Assembly (NCBI GenBank): GCA_021828285.1 | Contig: JAKASG010000021.1 | Location: forward strand, 1 to 41,921 | Direction: 5' to 3' | Length of the DNA stretch: 41,921 nucleotides | Source of the DNA: Acidobacteriota bacterium | GTDB lineage: Bacteria; Acidobacteriota; Terriglobia; UBA7540 | Shown here: positions 1-11,169 of the stretch, in pieces | Layout: every line of letters starts with the position of its first letter | Position numbering within the stretch: position 1 is the first letter of the stretch | Notes under the pieces: generated by a model | The model's input: only the letters and a program-made list of their open reading frames with translations | Databases searched by the model: none | Told to the model about the DNA's origin: nothing | Made by a program: the position numbers and the translations under genes

Positions 1-777
1 CTGCGCAAGGCTCTCGAAGGAGTTTCTGAGACGATGTGCGCGGATTGCCGCCGCCGCGCGCAAGCGAACCCGCTGCGCGTCCTCGACTGCAAAGTCGAGG
101 CGGACCAGCCGATCATTGAAAAGCTGCCGCGAATCATTGACTATCTTTGCCCTGAATGCCGGCAGCATTTTGAGGCGGTGAAGCAGGAACTGGACGAGCG
201 GGGAATCGAATATGCGGTGACGCCGAGGCTCGTGCGCGGCTTGGATTATTACACGCGGACGACTTTTGAGATTACGAGTTCGGTCCTGGGCGCGCAAAAC
301 GCCTTGCTCGGCGGCGGCCGCTACGACGGCCTATCGGAAATGCTCGGCGGGCCGGCCGCGCCGGGCTTCGGTTTCGCGATCGGCGAAGACCGGCTCGCGC
401 TCGCTGTCGAACAAGCAAAGGCGCTTCAATGGGGCTCAGCGCTCGATGTCTATGTCGTCTGGTTCGGAGAAACAGCCCAAGGCCCTGCGCTGCGCCTTGC
501 GCGCGAGCTGCGAGCGGCAGGCGTGCGGACGGAAATCGGCCACGAAGCCGCAAAAATGAAAAAGTCGCTGGGGCTCGCCAGCAAGCTCGGCGCGCGCTTT
601 GCGGTCATCATCGGCGAATCCGAGGTCGCGACGGGCCGATATCAAGTGAAGGATATGACTTCGAGCGAGCAGAAGGAGATCGAATCAAGCGGCGTTCGCG
701 CGTGGCTCGATGACCATCTGGTAAGACCTCCGTCGCGCGAATCGCAACAAGCACGCCGCGAAGATCTGTCCGAATGA
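1..777 (+). CDS. hisS: Histidyl-tRNA synthetase, C-terminal part (5' end outside window)
   Basis: The reading frame is open from base 1, so the true start lies upstream; the first ATG at 34 is internal. HisRS charges tRNA-His in the cytoplasm. Class II histidine-binding motifs are visible: RGLDYYTRTTFE, then GGGRYDGL, then the motif 3 block GFGFAIGEDRLAL, followed by the C-terminal anticodon-binding domain. Before the RGLDYY motif sits the insert with CADC, NPLRVLDCK and LCPEC. Its paired cysteines could bind a metal, but they are common in bacterial HisRS. The gene is followed by aspS on the same strand, a frequent bacterial pairing. The last ~25 residues after the folded domain are rich in Arg, Ser and Gln and probably disordered. 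Confidence 0.96.
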   Translation: MRKALEGVSETMCADCRRRAQANPLRVLDCKVEADQPIIEKLPRIIDYLCPECRQHFEAVKQELDERGIEYAVTPRLVRGLDYYTRTTFEITSSVLGAQNALLGGGRYDGLSEMLGGPAAPGFGFAIGEDRLALAVEQAKALQWGSALDVYVVWFGETAQGPALRLARELRAAGVRTEIGHEAAKMKKSLGLASKLGARFAVIIGESEVATGRYQVKDMTSSEQKEIESSGVRAWLDDHLVRPPSRESQQARREDLSE

Positions 778-859
778 GCGCAGGGTCATCCTGCGCGAAA
801 CAAAAGACCGGCATTTCTTTCCGGCACGGGAACAATCTGGGCGTCAGCGCGCGAAGGCG

Positions 860-865
860 AAGGAG
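860..865 (+). promoter_or_regulatory. Shine-Dalgarno of aspS that points to an ATT start
   Basis: AAGGAG lies 6 nt before ATT at 872, in frame with the conserved AspRS N-terminus. No comparable site precedes the GTG at 953. This decides the start call. Confidence 0.7.
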
Positions 866-871
866 AAACCT

Positions 872-2662
872 ATTTCAAATCTCGACAATCTCGGCGACCG
901 GCGAAGGACCGACCATTGCGGCGAACTGCGCAAAGAGCACGCCGGCCGGAAAGTGTTTCTTGCGGGGTGGGTGGACGTGCGCCGAGATTTGGGCAATCTC
1001 ATTTTTCTCGACCTCCGCGATCACACGGGAATCGTGCAGGTGGTTTGCCGGCCGGAAGTCAGCGCGGCGGCGCACGACAAGGCGCAAAATGTTCGCTCCG
1101 AGTTCGTCGTCGGGATTGAAGGCGAAGTCGTCGAGCGCGCGCCTGCGACGGTGAACGCTCAGCTGCCGACCGGAGAAATCGAAGTCGTCGCCCGCGAAGT
1201 ACTCTTGCTCAATGAATCGAAAACCCCGCCGTTTCCAATCAACGCCGAAGGCAAAACGGCCGAGGAAGCACGGCTCCGCTACCGTTACCTCGATTTGCGC
1301 CACGCGCGTATGCAACGCAACATTCGTCTCCGTCATGACGCGAGCCTCGTCGTGCGCCGCCACATGAGCGAGCGCGGATTTGCCGAGATCGAAACACCGT
1401 TCCTCACACGTTCGACGCCCGAAGGCGCGCGCGACTATCTGGTCCCGAGCCGGCTTCGCCACGGCCATTTTTATGCGCTGCCTCAGTCGCCGCAACTCTT
1501 CAAGCAGCTTTTAATGATGGCAGGATTTGACCGCTATTTCCAAATCGTCCGCTGCTTCCGCGATGAGGACCTGCGCGCCGATCGCCAGCCGGAGTTCACA
1601 CAAATCGATATTGAAATGGCGTTTCCGCAACGCGCCGAGCTTTTTGAGATTGTCGAAGGCTTGATGGAGAAGCTTTTCGCGCTCGTCGGAATCAGTATCG
1701 CGCGCCCCATTCCTCTGATAACTTACGCCGAAGCGATGGAGCGCTACGGCTCCGACAAGCCGCATACGGGCTTCGCGCTGGAGTGGAAAAGAGTGAGCCT
1801 TACGGCGGAGGCGGCCGGCAAACTCAGGGCCGCACCGGAAGCAAAAGCGCTTCGCGCGGCGAATTCCGCCGACTACTCGCGCAGCCAGCTTGACAAGCTC
1901 CAGGACCTCGCCAAGGCATCCGGTGCTGCATGGTTTTCGTATGTAAAACTTTCGGGCAATGAATCCCAATCGCCGCTCTCAAAAGCCGTCGGCCAGGCGG
2001 AAGTCGAATCGGTCGCGCGCGCTGCGGGCGCGCTGCCGGGAGAAATCCTATTTCTTATCGGGTGCCGTGCGGAGGGATCGAGCCTCGTCAATACGCGCCG
2101 TTTGGATGAAGCTTCGAGTGCGCTGAGGCTCGAGCTTGCCGGCCGATTGAATCTCATCAAGCCGGGCCATTGGAATTTTGCATGGGTGGTCGACTTCCCG
2201 ATGTTTGAATACGATGAGAAGGAGCAACGTTTCACGGCGATGCACCACCCGTTCACTTCGCCGCGTGAAGAAGACCTCTCGATTTTGGAATCGGATTCTG
2301 CGCGCGTGAAGGCTCGCGCATACGACTTGGTTTTGAACGGCCAGGAAATCGGAGGCGGCTCGATTCGTATGCACCGGCGGGATATCCAGCAGCGCGTGTT
2401 TAAGGTATTGGGCCTCACAGAAGAAAAAGCGCGCGAGCGCTTCGGCTTTTTCATGGACGCGCTTGAATATGGCGCCCCTCCGCACGGCGGCATCGCGCTC
2501 GGCTGGGACCGCATCATCGCGCTCATGGCGGGCGAATCAAACATCCGCGAAGTCATCGCGTTCCCCAAAACTGCGAGCGCCGTGGACTTGATGTGCGAAG
2601 CGCCCGCTTCCGTAGATCCCGGCCAACTCGATGAACTCGGCATCAGCCTCAAGAAGGAATAG
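872..2662 (+). CDS. aspS: Aspartyl-tRNA synthetase with probable ATT start
   Basis: Class IIb AspRS, which attaches Asp to tRNA-Asp. Order: N-terminal OB-fold anticodon domain, catalytic core with motif 2 around FRDEDLRADRQPEFTQID, GAD insertion, and motif 3 GIALGWDRIIALM near the end. The first ATG/GTG/TTG in frame is the GTG at 953, but it would remove about 27 conserved residues, including HCGELRKEHAG. The frame upstream of 953 contains LDNLGDRRR, normal for this family, with no ATG, GTG or TTG. An ATT at 872 sits 6 nt after a strong AAGGAG (860-865), giving about 596 codons, the usual family length. The Leu after RRD in the OB-fold resembles the discriminating enzyme of E. coli rather than the His of non-discriminating ones (inference). 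An ATG-to-ATT sequencing error cannot be excluded. Confidence 0.93.
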   Translation: MSNLDNLGDRRRTDHCGELRKEHAGRKVFLAGWVDVRRDLGNLIFLDLRDHTGIVQVVCRPEVSAAAHDKAQNVRSEFVVGIEGEVVERAPATVNAQLPTGEIEVVAREVLLLNESKTPPFPINAEGKTAEEARLRYRYLDLRHARMQRNIRLRHDASLVVRRHMSERGFAEIETPFLTRSTPEGARDYLVPSRLRHGHFYALPQSPQLFKQLLMMAGFDRYFQIVRCFRDEDLRADRQPEFTQIDIEMAFPQRAELFEIVEGLMEKLFALVGISIARPIPLITYAEAMERYGSDKPHTGFALEWKRVSLTAEAAGKLRAAPEAKALRAANSADYSRSQLDKLQDLAKASGAAWFSYVKLSGNESQSPLSKAVGQAEVESVARAAGALPGEILFLIGCRAEGSSLVNTRRLDEASSALRLELAGRLNLIKPGHWNFAWVVDFPMFEYDEKEQRFTAMHHPFTSPREEDLSILESDSARVKARAYDLVLNGQEIGGGSIRMHRRDIQQRVFKVLGLTEEKARERFGFFMDALEYGAPPHGGIALGWDRIIALMAGESNIREVIAFPKTASAVDLMCEAPASVDPGQLDELGISLKKE

Positions 2663-2673
2663 GCTTTCGACCG

Positions 2674-4608
2674 ATGTCTGTGATTCGCATCCTTCCCGAA
2701 GCCGTCGCCAACAAAATCGCCGCGGGCGAAGTCGTTGAGCGTCCGGCGTCGCTGGTAAAGGAACTGCTCGAAAATTCGCTCGACGCGGGGGCGGAGCATC
2801 TCGATGTATTGGTCGAAGCGGGCGGGAAGCAGTTGATTCGCGTCGAGGATGACGGCTGCGGCATGACGCGCGACGACGCGATGCTCGCCTTCGAGCGGCA
2901 TGCGACGAGCAAAATTCGCTCGGGCGACGATCTGCTTGGAATCACGACGCTCGGCTTTCGCGGCGAGGCGCTGCCTTCGATTGCGGCGGTTTCACGCCTC
3001 GCGCTCTCGACTCGCCATGCGTCAGAAAGCTCAGGCACCCAGCTTGAAATCGCGGGAGGAAAGCTGCGCGACGTCCGCGAAATCGCACGGGAGCCGGGAA
3101 CAAGCGTCGAGGCGCTCGACTTGTTCTTCAACACTCCTGCAAGACGCAAGTTCCTGAAAGCGGAGTCCACTGAGCTCAGCCACATTGCTTCTCTCGTTAC
3201 CCACTACGCGCTGGCGTTCCCGGAAAAAAGCTTTCGCCTAGGGTCGCTGTCAAATGAGATATTGAGCGTTTCGCGCGTGACGAGCTTCGGCGAACGGCTT
3301 TATCAGGTGATGGGGCGCCAGCTTTTCGAGCAGCTCATTGAGATTCCGGCGAGCGAGCGGACAATGCCGTCAAGCGCAGCCGGCGATGAGATTGAAGAGT
3401 CGCGGCGGGCGAAGGTATGGGGTTTCGCTTCGCGGCCGGAGGTGCAGCGCTTCAACCGCAATCAAATATTTTTCTTCGTCAACCGGCGTCTCGTGCGCGA
3501 CCGGGTCGTCCTCCACGCGCTTACAGAATCTTACAGGAACATTCTTCCATCGAACACGTTTCCCGTGGCGCTCGTCTTTCTCGATTTGCCGCCGGCGGAG
3601 GTGGACGTCAACGTTCATCCGTCGAAAACCGAGGTGCGTTTCCGGCATTCGATGTTCGTTCATGATCTGATTCGGGACACGATCCGTCAAGCGCTGGTGT
3701 CCGCACGTCCGGTGCCCGCATTTCCAATGTCTCGCGCTCGAGTCTCGGCGCCCGAGGCTGTCGGAGAGAGGGAAATCGCGGAAGCTTTAGCGGATGAGCC
3801 CCCGCAATTCGGCGTGCCCGCAGCCGATGGGCAGGTGACGGCCAGCGTGACGACACGCGCCAGGAGTTTTGAGCTTGCTGCGCCGCGCCCACAACCTGTT
3901 ACCGCGAGGCTTCCACTGACGTCGCCCGCGTGGCCCGGACCTGCTCCTTCGCCGTTTCGGCCCCCGGAAAACGCGACGCAATCCGTGGAGGCGATCAGCG
4001 GTCCGGCGCAAACCGTTGCGGGTGAATTCCCGGCCGACCTCGAACCGCTCGGACAAATTCAAGAGAGCTTTATCGTCGCCCAAAACAATGAGGGACTTTG
4101 GATCATTGACCAGCACGTTGCCCACGAGCGAATCCTTTTCGAGAAACAGCTTTCGCTGCGAGACTGCGATCGCCCCGAAGGGCAGCGTCTGCTCCTGCCC
4201 ATCGTCGTGGACCTTCGCCCCGAGCAGCAAGCAGCTTTTACGACCATCGCCGAGGAACTCGCCACTCAGGGCTTTGACGTGGAGCGCTTCGGCCAAAGGG
4301 CCGTGGCGGTGAAGGCGGCGCCGGCGGATATTCGTTCGGAAGCTGTGGAAAAGCTGTTGCTTGAAATTCTCGATGGTGTCGCGCAGGAAGCACGGGCGCT
4401 TTCGCTCGACCAATTGCGCGGCAGGATTGCGGCGACGGTCGCGTGCCACGCGGCGATCAAGATCAATATGCCGCTCGACCGCGCGCGGATGACATGGCTC
4501 CTTCAAGAGCTTGCGCGAGCGGAGTGCCCCATGACGTGCCCGCACGGCCGGCCGACCGTGCTGCGGTTTTCGCTTAAGGATATTTGGAAGGCGTTCAAGC
4601 GGATTTAG
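2674..4608 (+). CDS. mutL: DNA mismatch repair protein MutL, endonuclease type
   Basis: Couples MutS mismatch recognition to strand incision. The N-terminal GHKL ATPase is complete: NKIAAGEVVERPASLVKELL at about 12-31, DDGCGM near 60, TLGFRGEALPS near 95. A Pro-rich, poorly conserved linker covers roughly residues 340-450. The C-terminal domain has DQHVAHERILFE from residue 479, which is the endonuclease motif DQHAx2Ex4E with Val for Ala. It also has ACHAAIK and CPHGRP (from residue 622), the other metal-site motifs. This indicates a nicking MutL as in organisms without MutH. The length of 644 aa is typical. The ATG lies 11 nt after the aspS stop, so the two are probably co-transcribed. Confidence 0.96.
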   Translation: MSVIRILPEAVANKIAAGEVVERPASLVKELLENSLDAGAEHLDVLVEAGGKQLIRVEDDGCGMTRDDAMLAFERHATSKIRSGDDLLGITTLGFRGEALPSIAAVSRLALSTRHASESSGTQLEIAGGKLRDVREIAREPGTSVEALDLFFNTPARRKFLKAESTELSHIASLVTHYALAFPEKSFRLGSLSNEILSVSRVTSFGERLYQVMGRQLFEQLIEIPASERTMPSSAAGDEIEESRRAKVWGFASRPEVQRFNRNQIFFFVNRRLVRDRVVLHALTESYRNILPSNTFPVALVFLDLPPAEVDVNVHPSKTEVRFRHSMFVHDLIRDTIRQALVSARPVPAFPMSRARVSAPEAVGEREIAEALADEPPQFGVPAADGQVTASVTTRARSFELAAPRPQPVTARLPLTSPAWPGPAPSPFRPPENATQSVEAISGPAQTVAGEFPADLEPLGQIQESFIVAQNNEGLWIIDQHVAHERILFEKQLSLRDCDRPEGQRLLLPIVVDLRPEQQAAFTTIAEELATQGFDVERFGQRAVAVKAAPADIRSEAVEKLLLEILDGVAQEARALSLDQLRGRIAATVACHAAIKINMPLDRARMTWLLQELARAECPMTCPHGRPTVLRFSLKDIWKAFKRI

Positions 4609-4687
4609 CGGTGGGCTGTCAGCGAGCAGCCGTCAGCAAGGGGCTGAAAGTCGGAACGTCAAGGCGGTAGGCGGGGCAAAAACGCGC

Positions 4688-4984
4688 ATGAGTGGATGGC
4701 TCCTTTGCATCGCTTTCGTCCCGCTTGGAATGTTTGTTTATTGCTGCATTCGGTGCGCAGGCGCGTCTATAAAGATGGTGGACGAGATTAACGCCGTCGT
4801 CCCGATGCCGCAGCAAGTTGACTACGTTGGATTTGCTCACATTTTCGCGTGGCGCAAGCACGCCACGTTCTTCCCGGACCGGCCGAACCTCCGCACGGTC
4901 TTTAAGAAGTGGGCTCTACGGGCTGCCGCGTGGTGGGCCGGAACGATCACGACTCTGCTGCTATTGGCTTGGTTCACGAGGTGA
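4688..4984 (+). CDS. Small two-helix membrane protein, unknown function
   Basis: A 98-residue protein of unrecognised family. A hydrophobic helix spans about residues 3-22 (GWLLCIAFVPLGMFVYCC) and a second about 77-96, joined by a polar loop of some 50 residues with several Lys/Arg/His. It sits between mutL and cmk on the same strand and ends 9 nt before the cmk start, which suggests one transcript. No good Shine-Dalgarno is visible. Codon use resembles the neighbours. Its existence is supported by spacing and by the membrane-protein composition, not by homology. Confidence 0.5.
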   Translation: MSGWLLCIAFVPLGMFVYCCIRCAGASIKMVDEINAVVPMPQQVDYVGFAHIFAWRKHATFFPDRPNLRTVFKKWALRAAAWWAGTITTLLLLAWFTR

Positions 4985-4993
4985 CGCAGGCTG

Positions 4994-5668
4994 ATGCAAC
5001 CTCTCATTATCGCCATTGACGGACCTGCCGGGGCGGGGAAGAGCACTGCCGCACAGAAGGTCGCCGAGCGGCTCGGCCTCGCGTACGTGGATAGCGGCGC
5101 GACCTATCGCGCGGCTGCGCTCGCTGTGCTTGAAGCGGGCGCTTCGCCGGAGGATGAGCGCGCAGTGTCGGAACTGGTGGAACGCGCGGATATCGGCCTT
5201 GAAACGGACGGCGTGCGCTCGCAAGTGCTGCTCGGCGGGCGTGACGTGAGCGCGGAGCTGCGCGCTCCGAAGGTGACTCTTGCCGCGGCGAAGGTTTCCC
5301 GGCTTCGGAGCGTGCGAGAGAAAATGGTAGCGCTGCAGCGGGCGCTCGGGCGGGGCCGCGGCGTGGTGATGGAAGGGCGCGATATCGGGACGGTGGTGTT
5401 TCCGGAAGCGCCGCTCAAGATTTTTCTTCAGGCTGACCCGACGGAACGAGCGCGACGGCGCCTTTTGCAGGAGCGCGACGAGGGCCGGGCCGCCTCGCTC
5501 GAGCAGACCGCTTACGAAATCGGCCGGCGCGACCAGCTCGATGCGGAACGGAAACTTTCCCCTCTCGTTGCGGCGCGCGACGCGATTGTCATCGACTCGA
5601 CAAAACTTGACTCCGAGCAGGTGGTCGAAAAAATCGTTTCCCTTGCCCGCGCCCGCAACCTTATCTGA
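4994..5668 (+). CDS. cmk: Cytidylate kinase
   Basis: Phosphorylates CMP and dCMP with ATP, feeding pyrimidine nucleotide pools. The Walker A loop is GPAGAGKST near the N-terminus (from about residue 9), followed by the CMP-binding region YVDSGATYRAAAL. The conserved EGRDIGTVVFPEA lies mid-protein, and the LID-type stretch ERARRRLLQERDEGR follows. The length of 224 aa matches the family. The start is the ATG at 4994, after the GAGG of the preceding gene's 3' end. It is the last gene of the hisS-aspS-mutL run and is followed by a terminator. Confidence 0.95.
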   Translation: MQPLIIAIDGPAGAGKSTAAQKVAERLGLAYVDSGATYRAAALAVLEAGASPEDERAVSELVERADIGLETDGVRSQVLLGGRDVSAELRAPKVTLAAAKVSRLRSVREKMVALQRALGRGRGVVMEGRDIGTVVFPEAPLKIFLQADPTERARRRLLQERDEGRAASLEQTAYEIGRRDQLDAERKLSPLVAARDAIVIDSTKLDSEQVVEKIVSLARARNLI

Positions 5669-5693
5669 TTCTCATTCAGAGAATTTCATCTGG

Positions 5694-5735
5694 AGCCCTG
5701 CCCAAGGGCTGGCCTTGAGGCGGCTTCACGCCGCC
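5694..5735 (+). repeat. Two small perfect hairpins after cmk
   Basis: AGCCCT (5694-5699) pairs with AGGGCT (5705-5710). GGCGGC (5719-5724) pairs with GCCGCC (5730-5735). They precede the terminator hairpin. The first contains CCTGCCCAAGGG, which recurs before two other hairpins at 17353-17364, so this may be a dispersed intergenic element. Confidence 0.5.
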
Positions 5736-5745
5736 GAGGGTGGCG

Positions 5746-5781
5746 GCTCGTTTCCGCGGCGCTCGAAACGAGCTGGTTTTT
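5746..5781 (+). terminator. Intrinsic terminator of the hisS-cmk operon
   Basis: GCTCGTTTC (5746-5754) pairs perfectly with GAAACGAGC (5765-5773) across a 10-nt loop, followed by TGG and a run of five T. It lies between the convergent cmk and rho genes. Confidence 0.75.
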
Positions 5782-5824
5782 AAAGGATGCCATGCCCATG
5801 CCGTTGACAGGACCGAGCGCGAGT

Positions 5825-7162
5825 TTACCGCGCGCCGTTCGACATGGAGGAAAGAAATTCGCCGTTCGTTTTCGTCTTCGAGAGCTTATCGATGATGAGC
5901 TCCATACTTTCGACGGGCGAGAGCGGATTCAGCACCTTGCGGAGGACCCAGACGCGATTGAGCTCATCTTTCGGCACGAGCAATTCCTCTTTGCGGGTTC
6001 CGGATTTGTTGATGTCAATCGCAGGGAAGACTCGCTTGTCAACGAGCTTGCGGTCGAGATTGATTTCCATATTGCCGGTACCTTTGAATTCCTCGAAGAT
6101 CACGTCATCCATGCGGCTGCCGGTATCAATCAGCGCGGTCGCGACGATGGTGAGGCTGCCGCCTTCCTCGATGTTGCGCGCCGAGCCGAAGAATCGCTTC
6201 GGACGCTGGAGCGCGTTCGAATCCACTCCGCCGGAGAGCACCTTGCCCGAGGGCGGCACGACGGTGTTATAGGCGCGCGCGAGACGCGTGATGGAATCGA
6301 GCAGGATGACGACATCGCGCTTGTGCTCGACCAGGCGCTTCGCTTTTTCGATGACCATTTCCGCCACCTGGACGTGCCGCGCCGCCGGTTCGTCGAACGT
6401 CGAGCTGATCACTTCGCCTTTCACCGTCCGCTGCATATCCGTCACTTCTTCCGGCCGTTCGTCAATGAGCAGCACGATCAGCGTGATTTCCGGATGGTTT
6501 GTGGTCACGGAATTGGCGATGGTCTGGAGCAGCATCGTTTTGCCGGTTCGGGGCGGCGCAACGATCAATCCGCGCTGGCCCTTGCCGATGGGCGTAAGCA
6601 GATCGAGAACACGCGCGGAGATATTTTCCTTCGCGGTCTCGAGGCGGATGCGCTCCTGGGGGTAGAGAGGCGTCAGGTTATCGAAGAAAATCTTGTTGCG
6701 CGCTTCATCCGGAGGCTCGAAGTTGATGGCTTCCACTTTGATGAGCGCGAAGTAGCGTTCGCCTTCCTTGGGCGGGCGAATCTGGCCTGAAATTGTGTCG
6801 CCGGTCCGCAGGTCAAATTTCCGAATTTGCGACGGCGAGACATAGATGTCATCCGGCCCGGGCAAGTAGTTGTAATCCGGCGCGCGCAGGAATCCGAAGC
6901 CGTCGGGGAGACATTCGAGCACGCCCTCCGAGAAGATGAGTCCGGCTTTTTCCGTCTGCGCCTGCAGGATTTTGAAGATCAACTCCTGCTTGCGCATGCC
7001 GGTTGCGCCAATCACATCGAGATCTTTCGCGACATTGGTCAGCGCGGAGATATTCATCTCCTTCAGCTTGGCGATGTCGAGGACCTCGCCTTCTCTCAAA
7101 GCGGTCACATTGGTCGCCTGAGGTTCTTCCTCGGCGGGTGCGGGTTGTTTCTTTGCTGGCAT
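5825..7162 (-). CDS. rho: Transcription termination factor Rho
   Basis: Hexameric RNA helicase that terminates transcription. The N-terminal tail is Ala/Glu/Pro-rich, followed by a Rho N-domain ([20 protein letters not shown]). Next comes the cold-shock-like RNA-binding domain with [20 protein letters not shown] and then the RecA-type ATPase. The Walker A loop is [38 protein letters not shown] and the Q/R-loop region around [20 protein letters not shown] are intact. The length of 445 aa is normal. The ATG at 7162 follows a GAGAG. It is transcribed toward cmk and ends 43 nt from that operon's terminator. Confidence 0.98.
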   Translation of the reverse strand: MPAKKQPAPAEEEPQATNVTALREGEVLDIAKLKEMNISALTNVAKDLDVIGATGMRKQELIFKILQAQTEKAGLIFSEGVLECLPDGFGFLRAPDYNYLPGPDDIYVSPSQIRKFDLRTGDTISGQIRPPKEGERYFALIKVEAINFEPPDEARNKIFFDNLTPLYPQERIRLETAKENISARVLDLLTPIGKGQRGLIVAPPRTGKTMLLQTIANSVTTNHPEITLIVLLIDERPEEVTDMQRTVKGEVISSTFDEPAARHVQVAEMVIEKAKRLVEHKRDVVILLDSITRLARAYNTVVPPSGKVLSGGVDSNALQRPKRFFGSARNIEEGGSLTIVATALIDTGSRMDDVIFEEFKGTGNMEINLDRKLVDKRVFPAIDINKSGTRKEELLVPKDELNRVWVLRKVLNPLSPVESMELIIDKLSKTKTNGEFLSSMSNGAR

Positions 7163-7461
7163 ATTGTTCTCTCGAGTTATATAGGGATTGCGAGCCCTCG
7201 GGGCTCGGCGGAATGTTCAAATTTATTCTTTTATTTCCGGCCGCGACGGTCGCCGGATATCCGTGCTTGCAGCGCATCCCGTCGCAACCGGCCTCATGTT
7301 CACCTTAGAGCAGTCCATCAAAACGGGGATCAAATCCTTCAGTTTGCAGGGAATTCGTCAGCGAGCCTTGATCAAAACCGATCCGCTTTACTGAGCTGCG
7401 AGCCGTCCTCTTGCCGTTTCGTTTCGCCGGGCGTCTTTATGCCTCCCGGTTTCATATCCGT
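7163..7461. other. Non-coding gap between lon and rho (rho leader region)
   Basis: About 300 bases without a convincing gene. It should hold the rho promoter and leader. The only clear structure is a 7-bp hairpin, CGAGCCC (7191-7197) with GGGCTCG (7201-7207), about 30 nt before the rho ATG. No T-run follows it on either strand, so it is not an intrinsic terminator. Rho autoregulation in the leader is known in other bacteria, but nothing here proves it. Confidence 0.5.
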
Positions 7462-9882
7462 TCAGTTGGTCAGAGGGGTGCGGTCTGTGTCCGCCGCCGG
7501 CGTTTCAATATCCTTCTCCGAATCAGGTTCGGAAGCGAGCGCCGTGGCCTCCTCGACCTTTCGCTCGAGCGCCACATCGAGAACTTCATCCATGGTCTCA
7601 ACAAAACGGATGACGATTTCCTGCTGAATGTTGGCCGGAATGTCGGAAAGATCTTTTTCATTGTCGCGCGGCAGGATGACCACGCGAATGCCCAGGCGAT
7701 GCGCTGCCAGAACCTTTTCCTTGACGCCGCCGATGGGCAGCACTTTGCCTCGCAACGTGATTTCACCCGTCATGGCGACATCGCGGTTCACCGGAACCTT
7801 GACGAGCGCGCTGACGAGCGCCGTCGCGAGAGCAATGCCGGCGGAAGGGCCGTCCTTCGGAATCGCGCCCTCCGGAATGTGCACGTGAATATCGAGATGG
7901 CGGTAGAAGTCCGCCGCAAGGCCCAGGGCGCGTCCGCGCGAACGCACGTAACTGAGCGCCGCCTGGCCCGATTCCTGCATCACATCGCCCAATTTGCCCG
8001 TGAGCGTCAGCTTCCCGCGGCCTGGCATGAGCGTCGCCTCAATGGTCAGTACTTCACCGCCGACTTCCGTCCACGCAAGTCCGTTCGAGAGGCCGATTTC
8101 GCTCTTTTCTTCGGCGCGCGCATCGCGGAACTTCAGGACGCCCAGATAAGCCGTCAAATCCTCCGGCTTGAGCGAGGCCGTGAAGTTCTTTCCATCCTCA
8201 ACCACTTTGCGCGCCACCTTCCGGCAGATATTCGCGATTTCGCGCTCGAGGTTGCGGACGCCGGCTTCTCGCGTGTAATTGCGGATGATTTTGAGAATGG
8301 TCTCGTCGGCGAGCGAAAGGTGCTCTTCCTTGAGTCCTGTGGCCTCGCGCTGTTTACGTACCAGAAAGCGCTTGGCGATTTCGAGCTTTTCAAGCTCCGT
8401 GTAACCGGAGAGGCGCAGGATTTCCATGCGGTCCTGCAGCGGCTGCGGAATCGTGTGGATAACGTTCGCCGTCGTGATAAAGAAAACCTTCGAGAGGTCG
8501 TATTCGACGTCGAGGTAATGATCCATGAACATATGGTTTTGCTCCGGATCGAGGACCTCGAGCAGCGCCGCGGAGGGATCGCCGCGGAAATCCATGCTCA
8601 TCTTGTCAACTTCATCGAGGAGGAAAACGGGATTGACCGTCCCGGCTTTCTTCATCATCTGGATGATCTGGCCGGGGAGGGCGCCGATATAAGTTCGACG
8701 GTGGCCGCGGATCTCGGCCTCATCCCGCACGCCGCCGAGCGAAAGCCTTAGGAATTTCCGGCCCGTTGCGCGCGCGATAGAACGCCCGAGCGAGGTTTTG
8801 CCGACGCCGGGCGGGCCGACAAAGCAAAGGATCGAGCCCTTCGGCGTCTTCACCAGTTGCCGGACGGCGAGAAACTCCAGAATCCGCTCCTTGATTTTTT
8901 CAAGCCCGTAATGATCTTCCTCGAGGATTTTCTGTGCGTGGCCGATTTCGCGGATCTCACGAGTCTTCTTCTTCCAGGGAACGGCGAGCAGCCAATCCAG
9001 ATAATTGCGTGAGACGGTGGACTCCGCCGACATCGGCGGCATCTGCTCGAGGCGCTTCAGTTCGGCCGTGGCTTTCTGCAACGCATCGTTGGTCATGCCG
9101 GCCGATTCGATTTTCTTCTTCAGCTCCTGCAATTCGGTCTTTTCGTCGCGCCCCAGCTCTTTCTGAATGGCCTTGATCTTCTCGTTAAGGTAGTATTCTC
9201 GCTGAGCGCGTTCCATCTGCCTCTTGACACGGCCCTGAATCGCGCGGTCCACGTTCAGCTTTTCGATTTCCACATCGAGAATATCCGCGAGGCGCGTCAG
9301 ACGGTCCACGGGATCGAAGATTTCGAGCAGTTCCTGCTTCTCCTCGATGCTGATGTTGAGGTTGGCGGAGATCGTGTCCGTAAACTTGCTGACGTCTTCC
9401 ACTTTGGAAACGGAAAGCATCGCTTCGTAATTCAGGCTCTGCGAGAGCTTCACGTACTGGTCGAAGAGGGTTACGACGCGATGGCGCAATTGCTCGAGGC
9501 TCGGCGTCGTCACGGTACGATAAACCCCCGTTTTCACGGCGGCGCGGAGGTAGCCTTCTTCGCTCGAAACCTTCACGGTCCTCGCGCGCTCCACGCCTTC
9601 GATGAGCACTTTGATGTTGCCGTCGGGCAGTTTGACGCTCTGGACAATCGTCGAGATGGTCCCGACCGGATAGATGTCATTCGGCTTCGGATCGTCCACG
9701 GCGGCATCGTGCTGCGTCGCGAGAAAAATCTTCTTGTCGGCGGCAAGCGCTTCTTCAAGCGCGCGGATGGAGCTTTCGCGTCCGACGGTGAACGCGGTCA
9801 TCTGGTGCGGAAAGATCACCAGTTCGCGGATGGGCATCATCGGCAACGTGCGGCTGTCGCTTTTTTCACGGCCTGAGAACAT
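7462..9882 (-). CDS. lon: ATP-dependent protease La (Lon)
   Basis: Cytoplasmic AAA+ serine protease that removes damaged and regulatory proteins. The N-terminal substrate domain starts at [16 protein letters not shown] coiled-coil region covers about 200-290. The AAA+ module has Walker A GPPGVGKT (356-363) and Walker B FLLDEVDK (about 420-427). The C-terminal protease domain has the catalytic Ser680 in PKDGPSAG and Lys723 in KEKVLAAH, the usual dyad. The length of 806 aa is standard. AGGA precedes the ATG by 7 nt. It lies 9 nt downstream of clpX and ends the tig-clpP-clpX-lon unit. The last ~35 residues are acidic and variable. Confidence 0.98.
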   Translation of the reverse strand: MFSGREKSDSRTLPMMPIRELVIFPHQMTAFTVGRESSIRALEEALAADKKIFLATQHDAAVDDPKPNDIYPVGTISTIVQSVKLPDGNIKVLIEGVERARTVKVSSEEGYLRAAVKTGVYRTVTTPSLEQLRHRVVTLFDQYVKLSQSLNYEAMLSVSKVEDVSKFTDTISANLNISIEEKQELLEIFDPVDRLTRLADILDVEIEKLNVDRAIQGRVKRQMERAQREYYLNEKIKAIQKELGRDEKTELQELKKKIESAGMTNDALQKATAELKRLEQMPPMSAESTVSRNYLDWLLAVPWKKKTREIREIGHAQKILEEDHYGLEKIKERILEFLAVRQLVKTPKGSILCFVGPPGVGKTSLGRSIARATGRKFLRLSLGGVRDEAEIRGHRRTYIGALPGQIIQMMKKAGTVNPVFLLDEVDKMSMDFRGDPSAALLEVLDPEQNHMFMDHYLDVEYDLSKVFFITTANVIHTIPQPLQDRMEILRLSGYTELEKLEIAKRFLVRKQREATGLKEEHLSLADETILKIIRNYTREAGVRNLEREIANICRKVARKVVEDGKNFTASLKPEDLTAYLGVLKFRDARAEEKSEIGLSNGLAWTEVGGEVLTIEATLMPGRGKLTLTGKLGDVMQESGQAALSYVRSRGRALGLAADFYRHLDIHVHIPEGAIPKDGPSAGIALATALVSALVKVPVNRDVAMTGEITLRGKVLPIGGVKEKVLAAHRLGIRVVILPRDNEKDLSDIPANIQQEIVIRFVETMDEVLDVALERKVEEATALASEPDSEKDIETPAADTDRTPLTN

Positions 9883-9891
9883 AGAGGGTTC

Positions 9892-11154
<1,263 letters not shown>

Positions 11155-11169
11155 GCGTTACACCTCAGG

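Noticed and set aside
953..2662. aspS beginning at GTG 953
   Set aside because: Removes conserved N-terminal residues and lacks a ribosome site.
1873..2901. 342-codon minus-strand open frame
   Set aside because: Antisense to aspS and mutL, Ser/Arg-rich shadow.
7191..7207. Hairpin before rho as an intrinsic terminator
   Set aside because: No T-run on either strand; probably just leader structure.
7411..8751. 446-codon plus-strand open frame
   Set aside because: Antisense shadow of lon, Arg/His/Phe-rich with no domain pattern.
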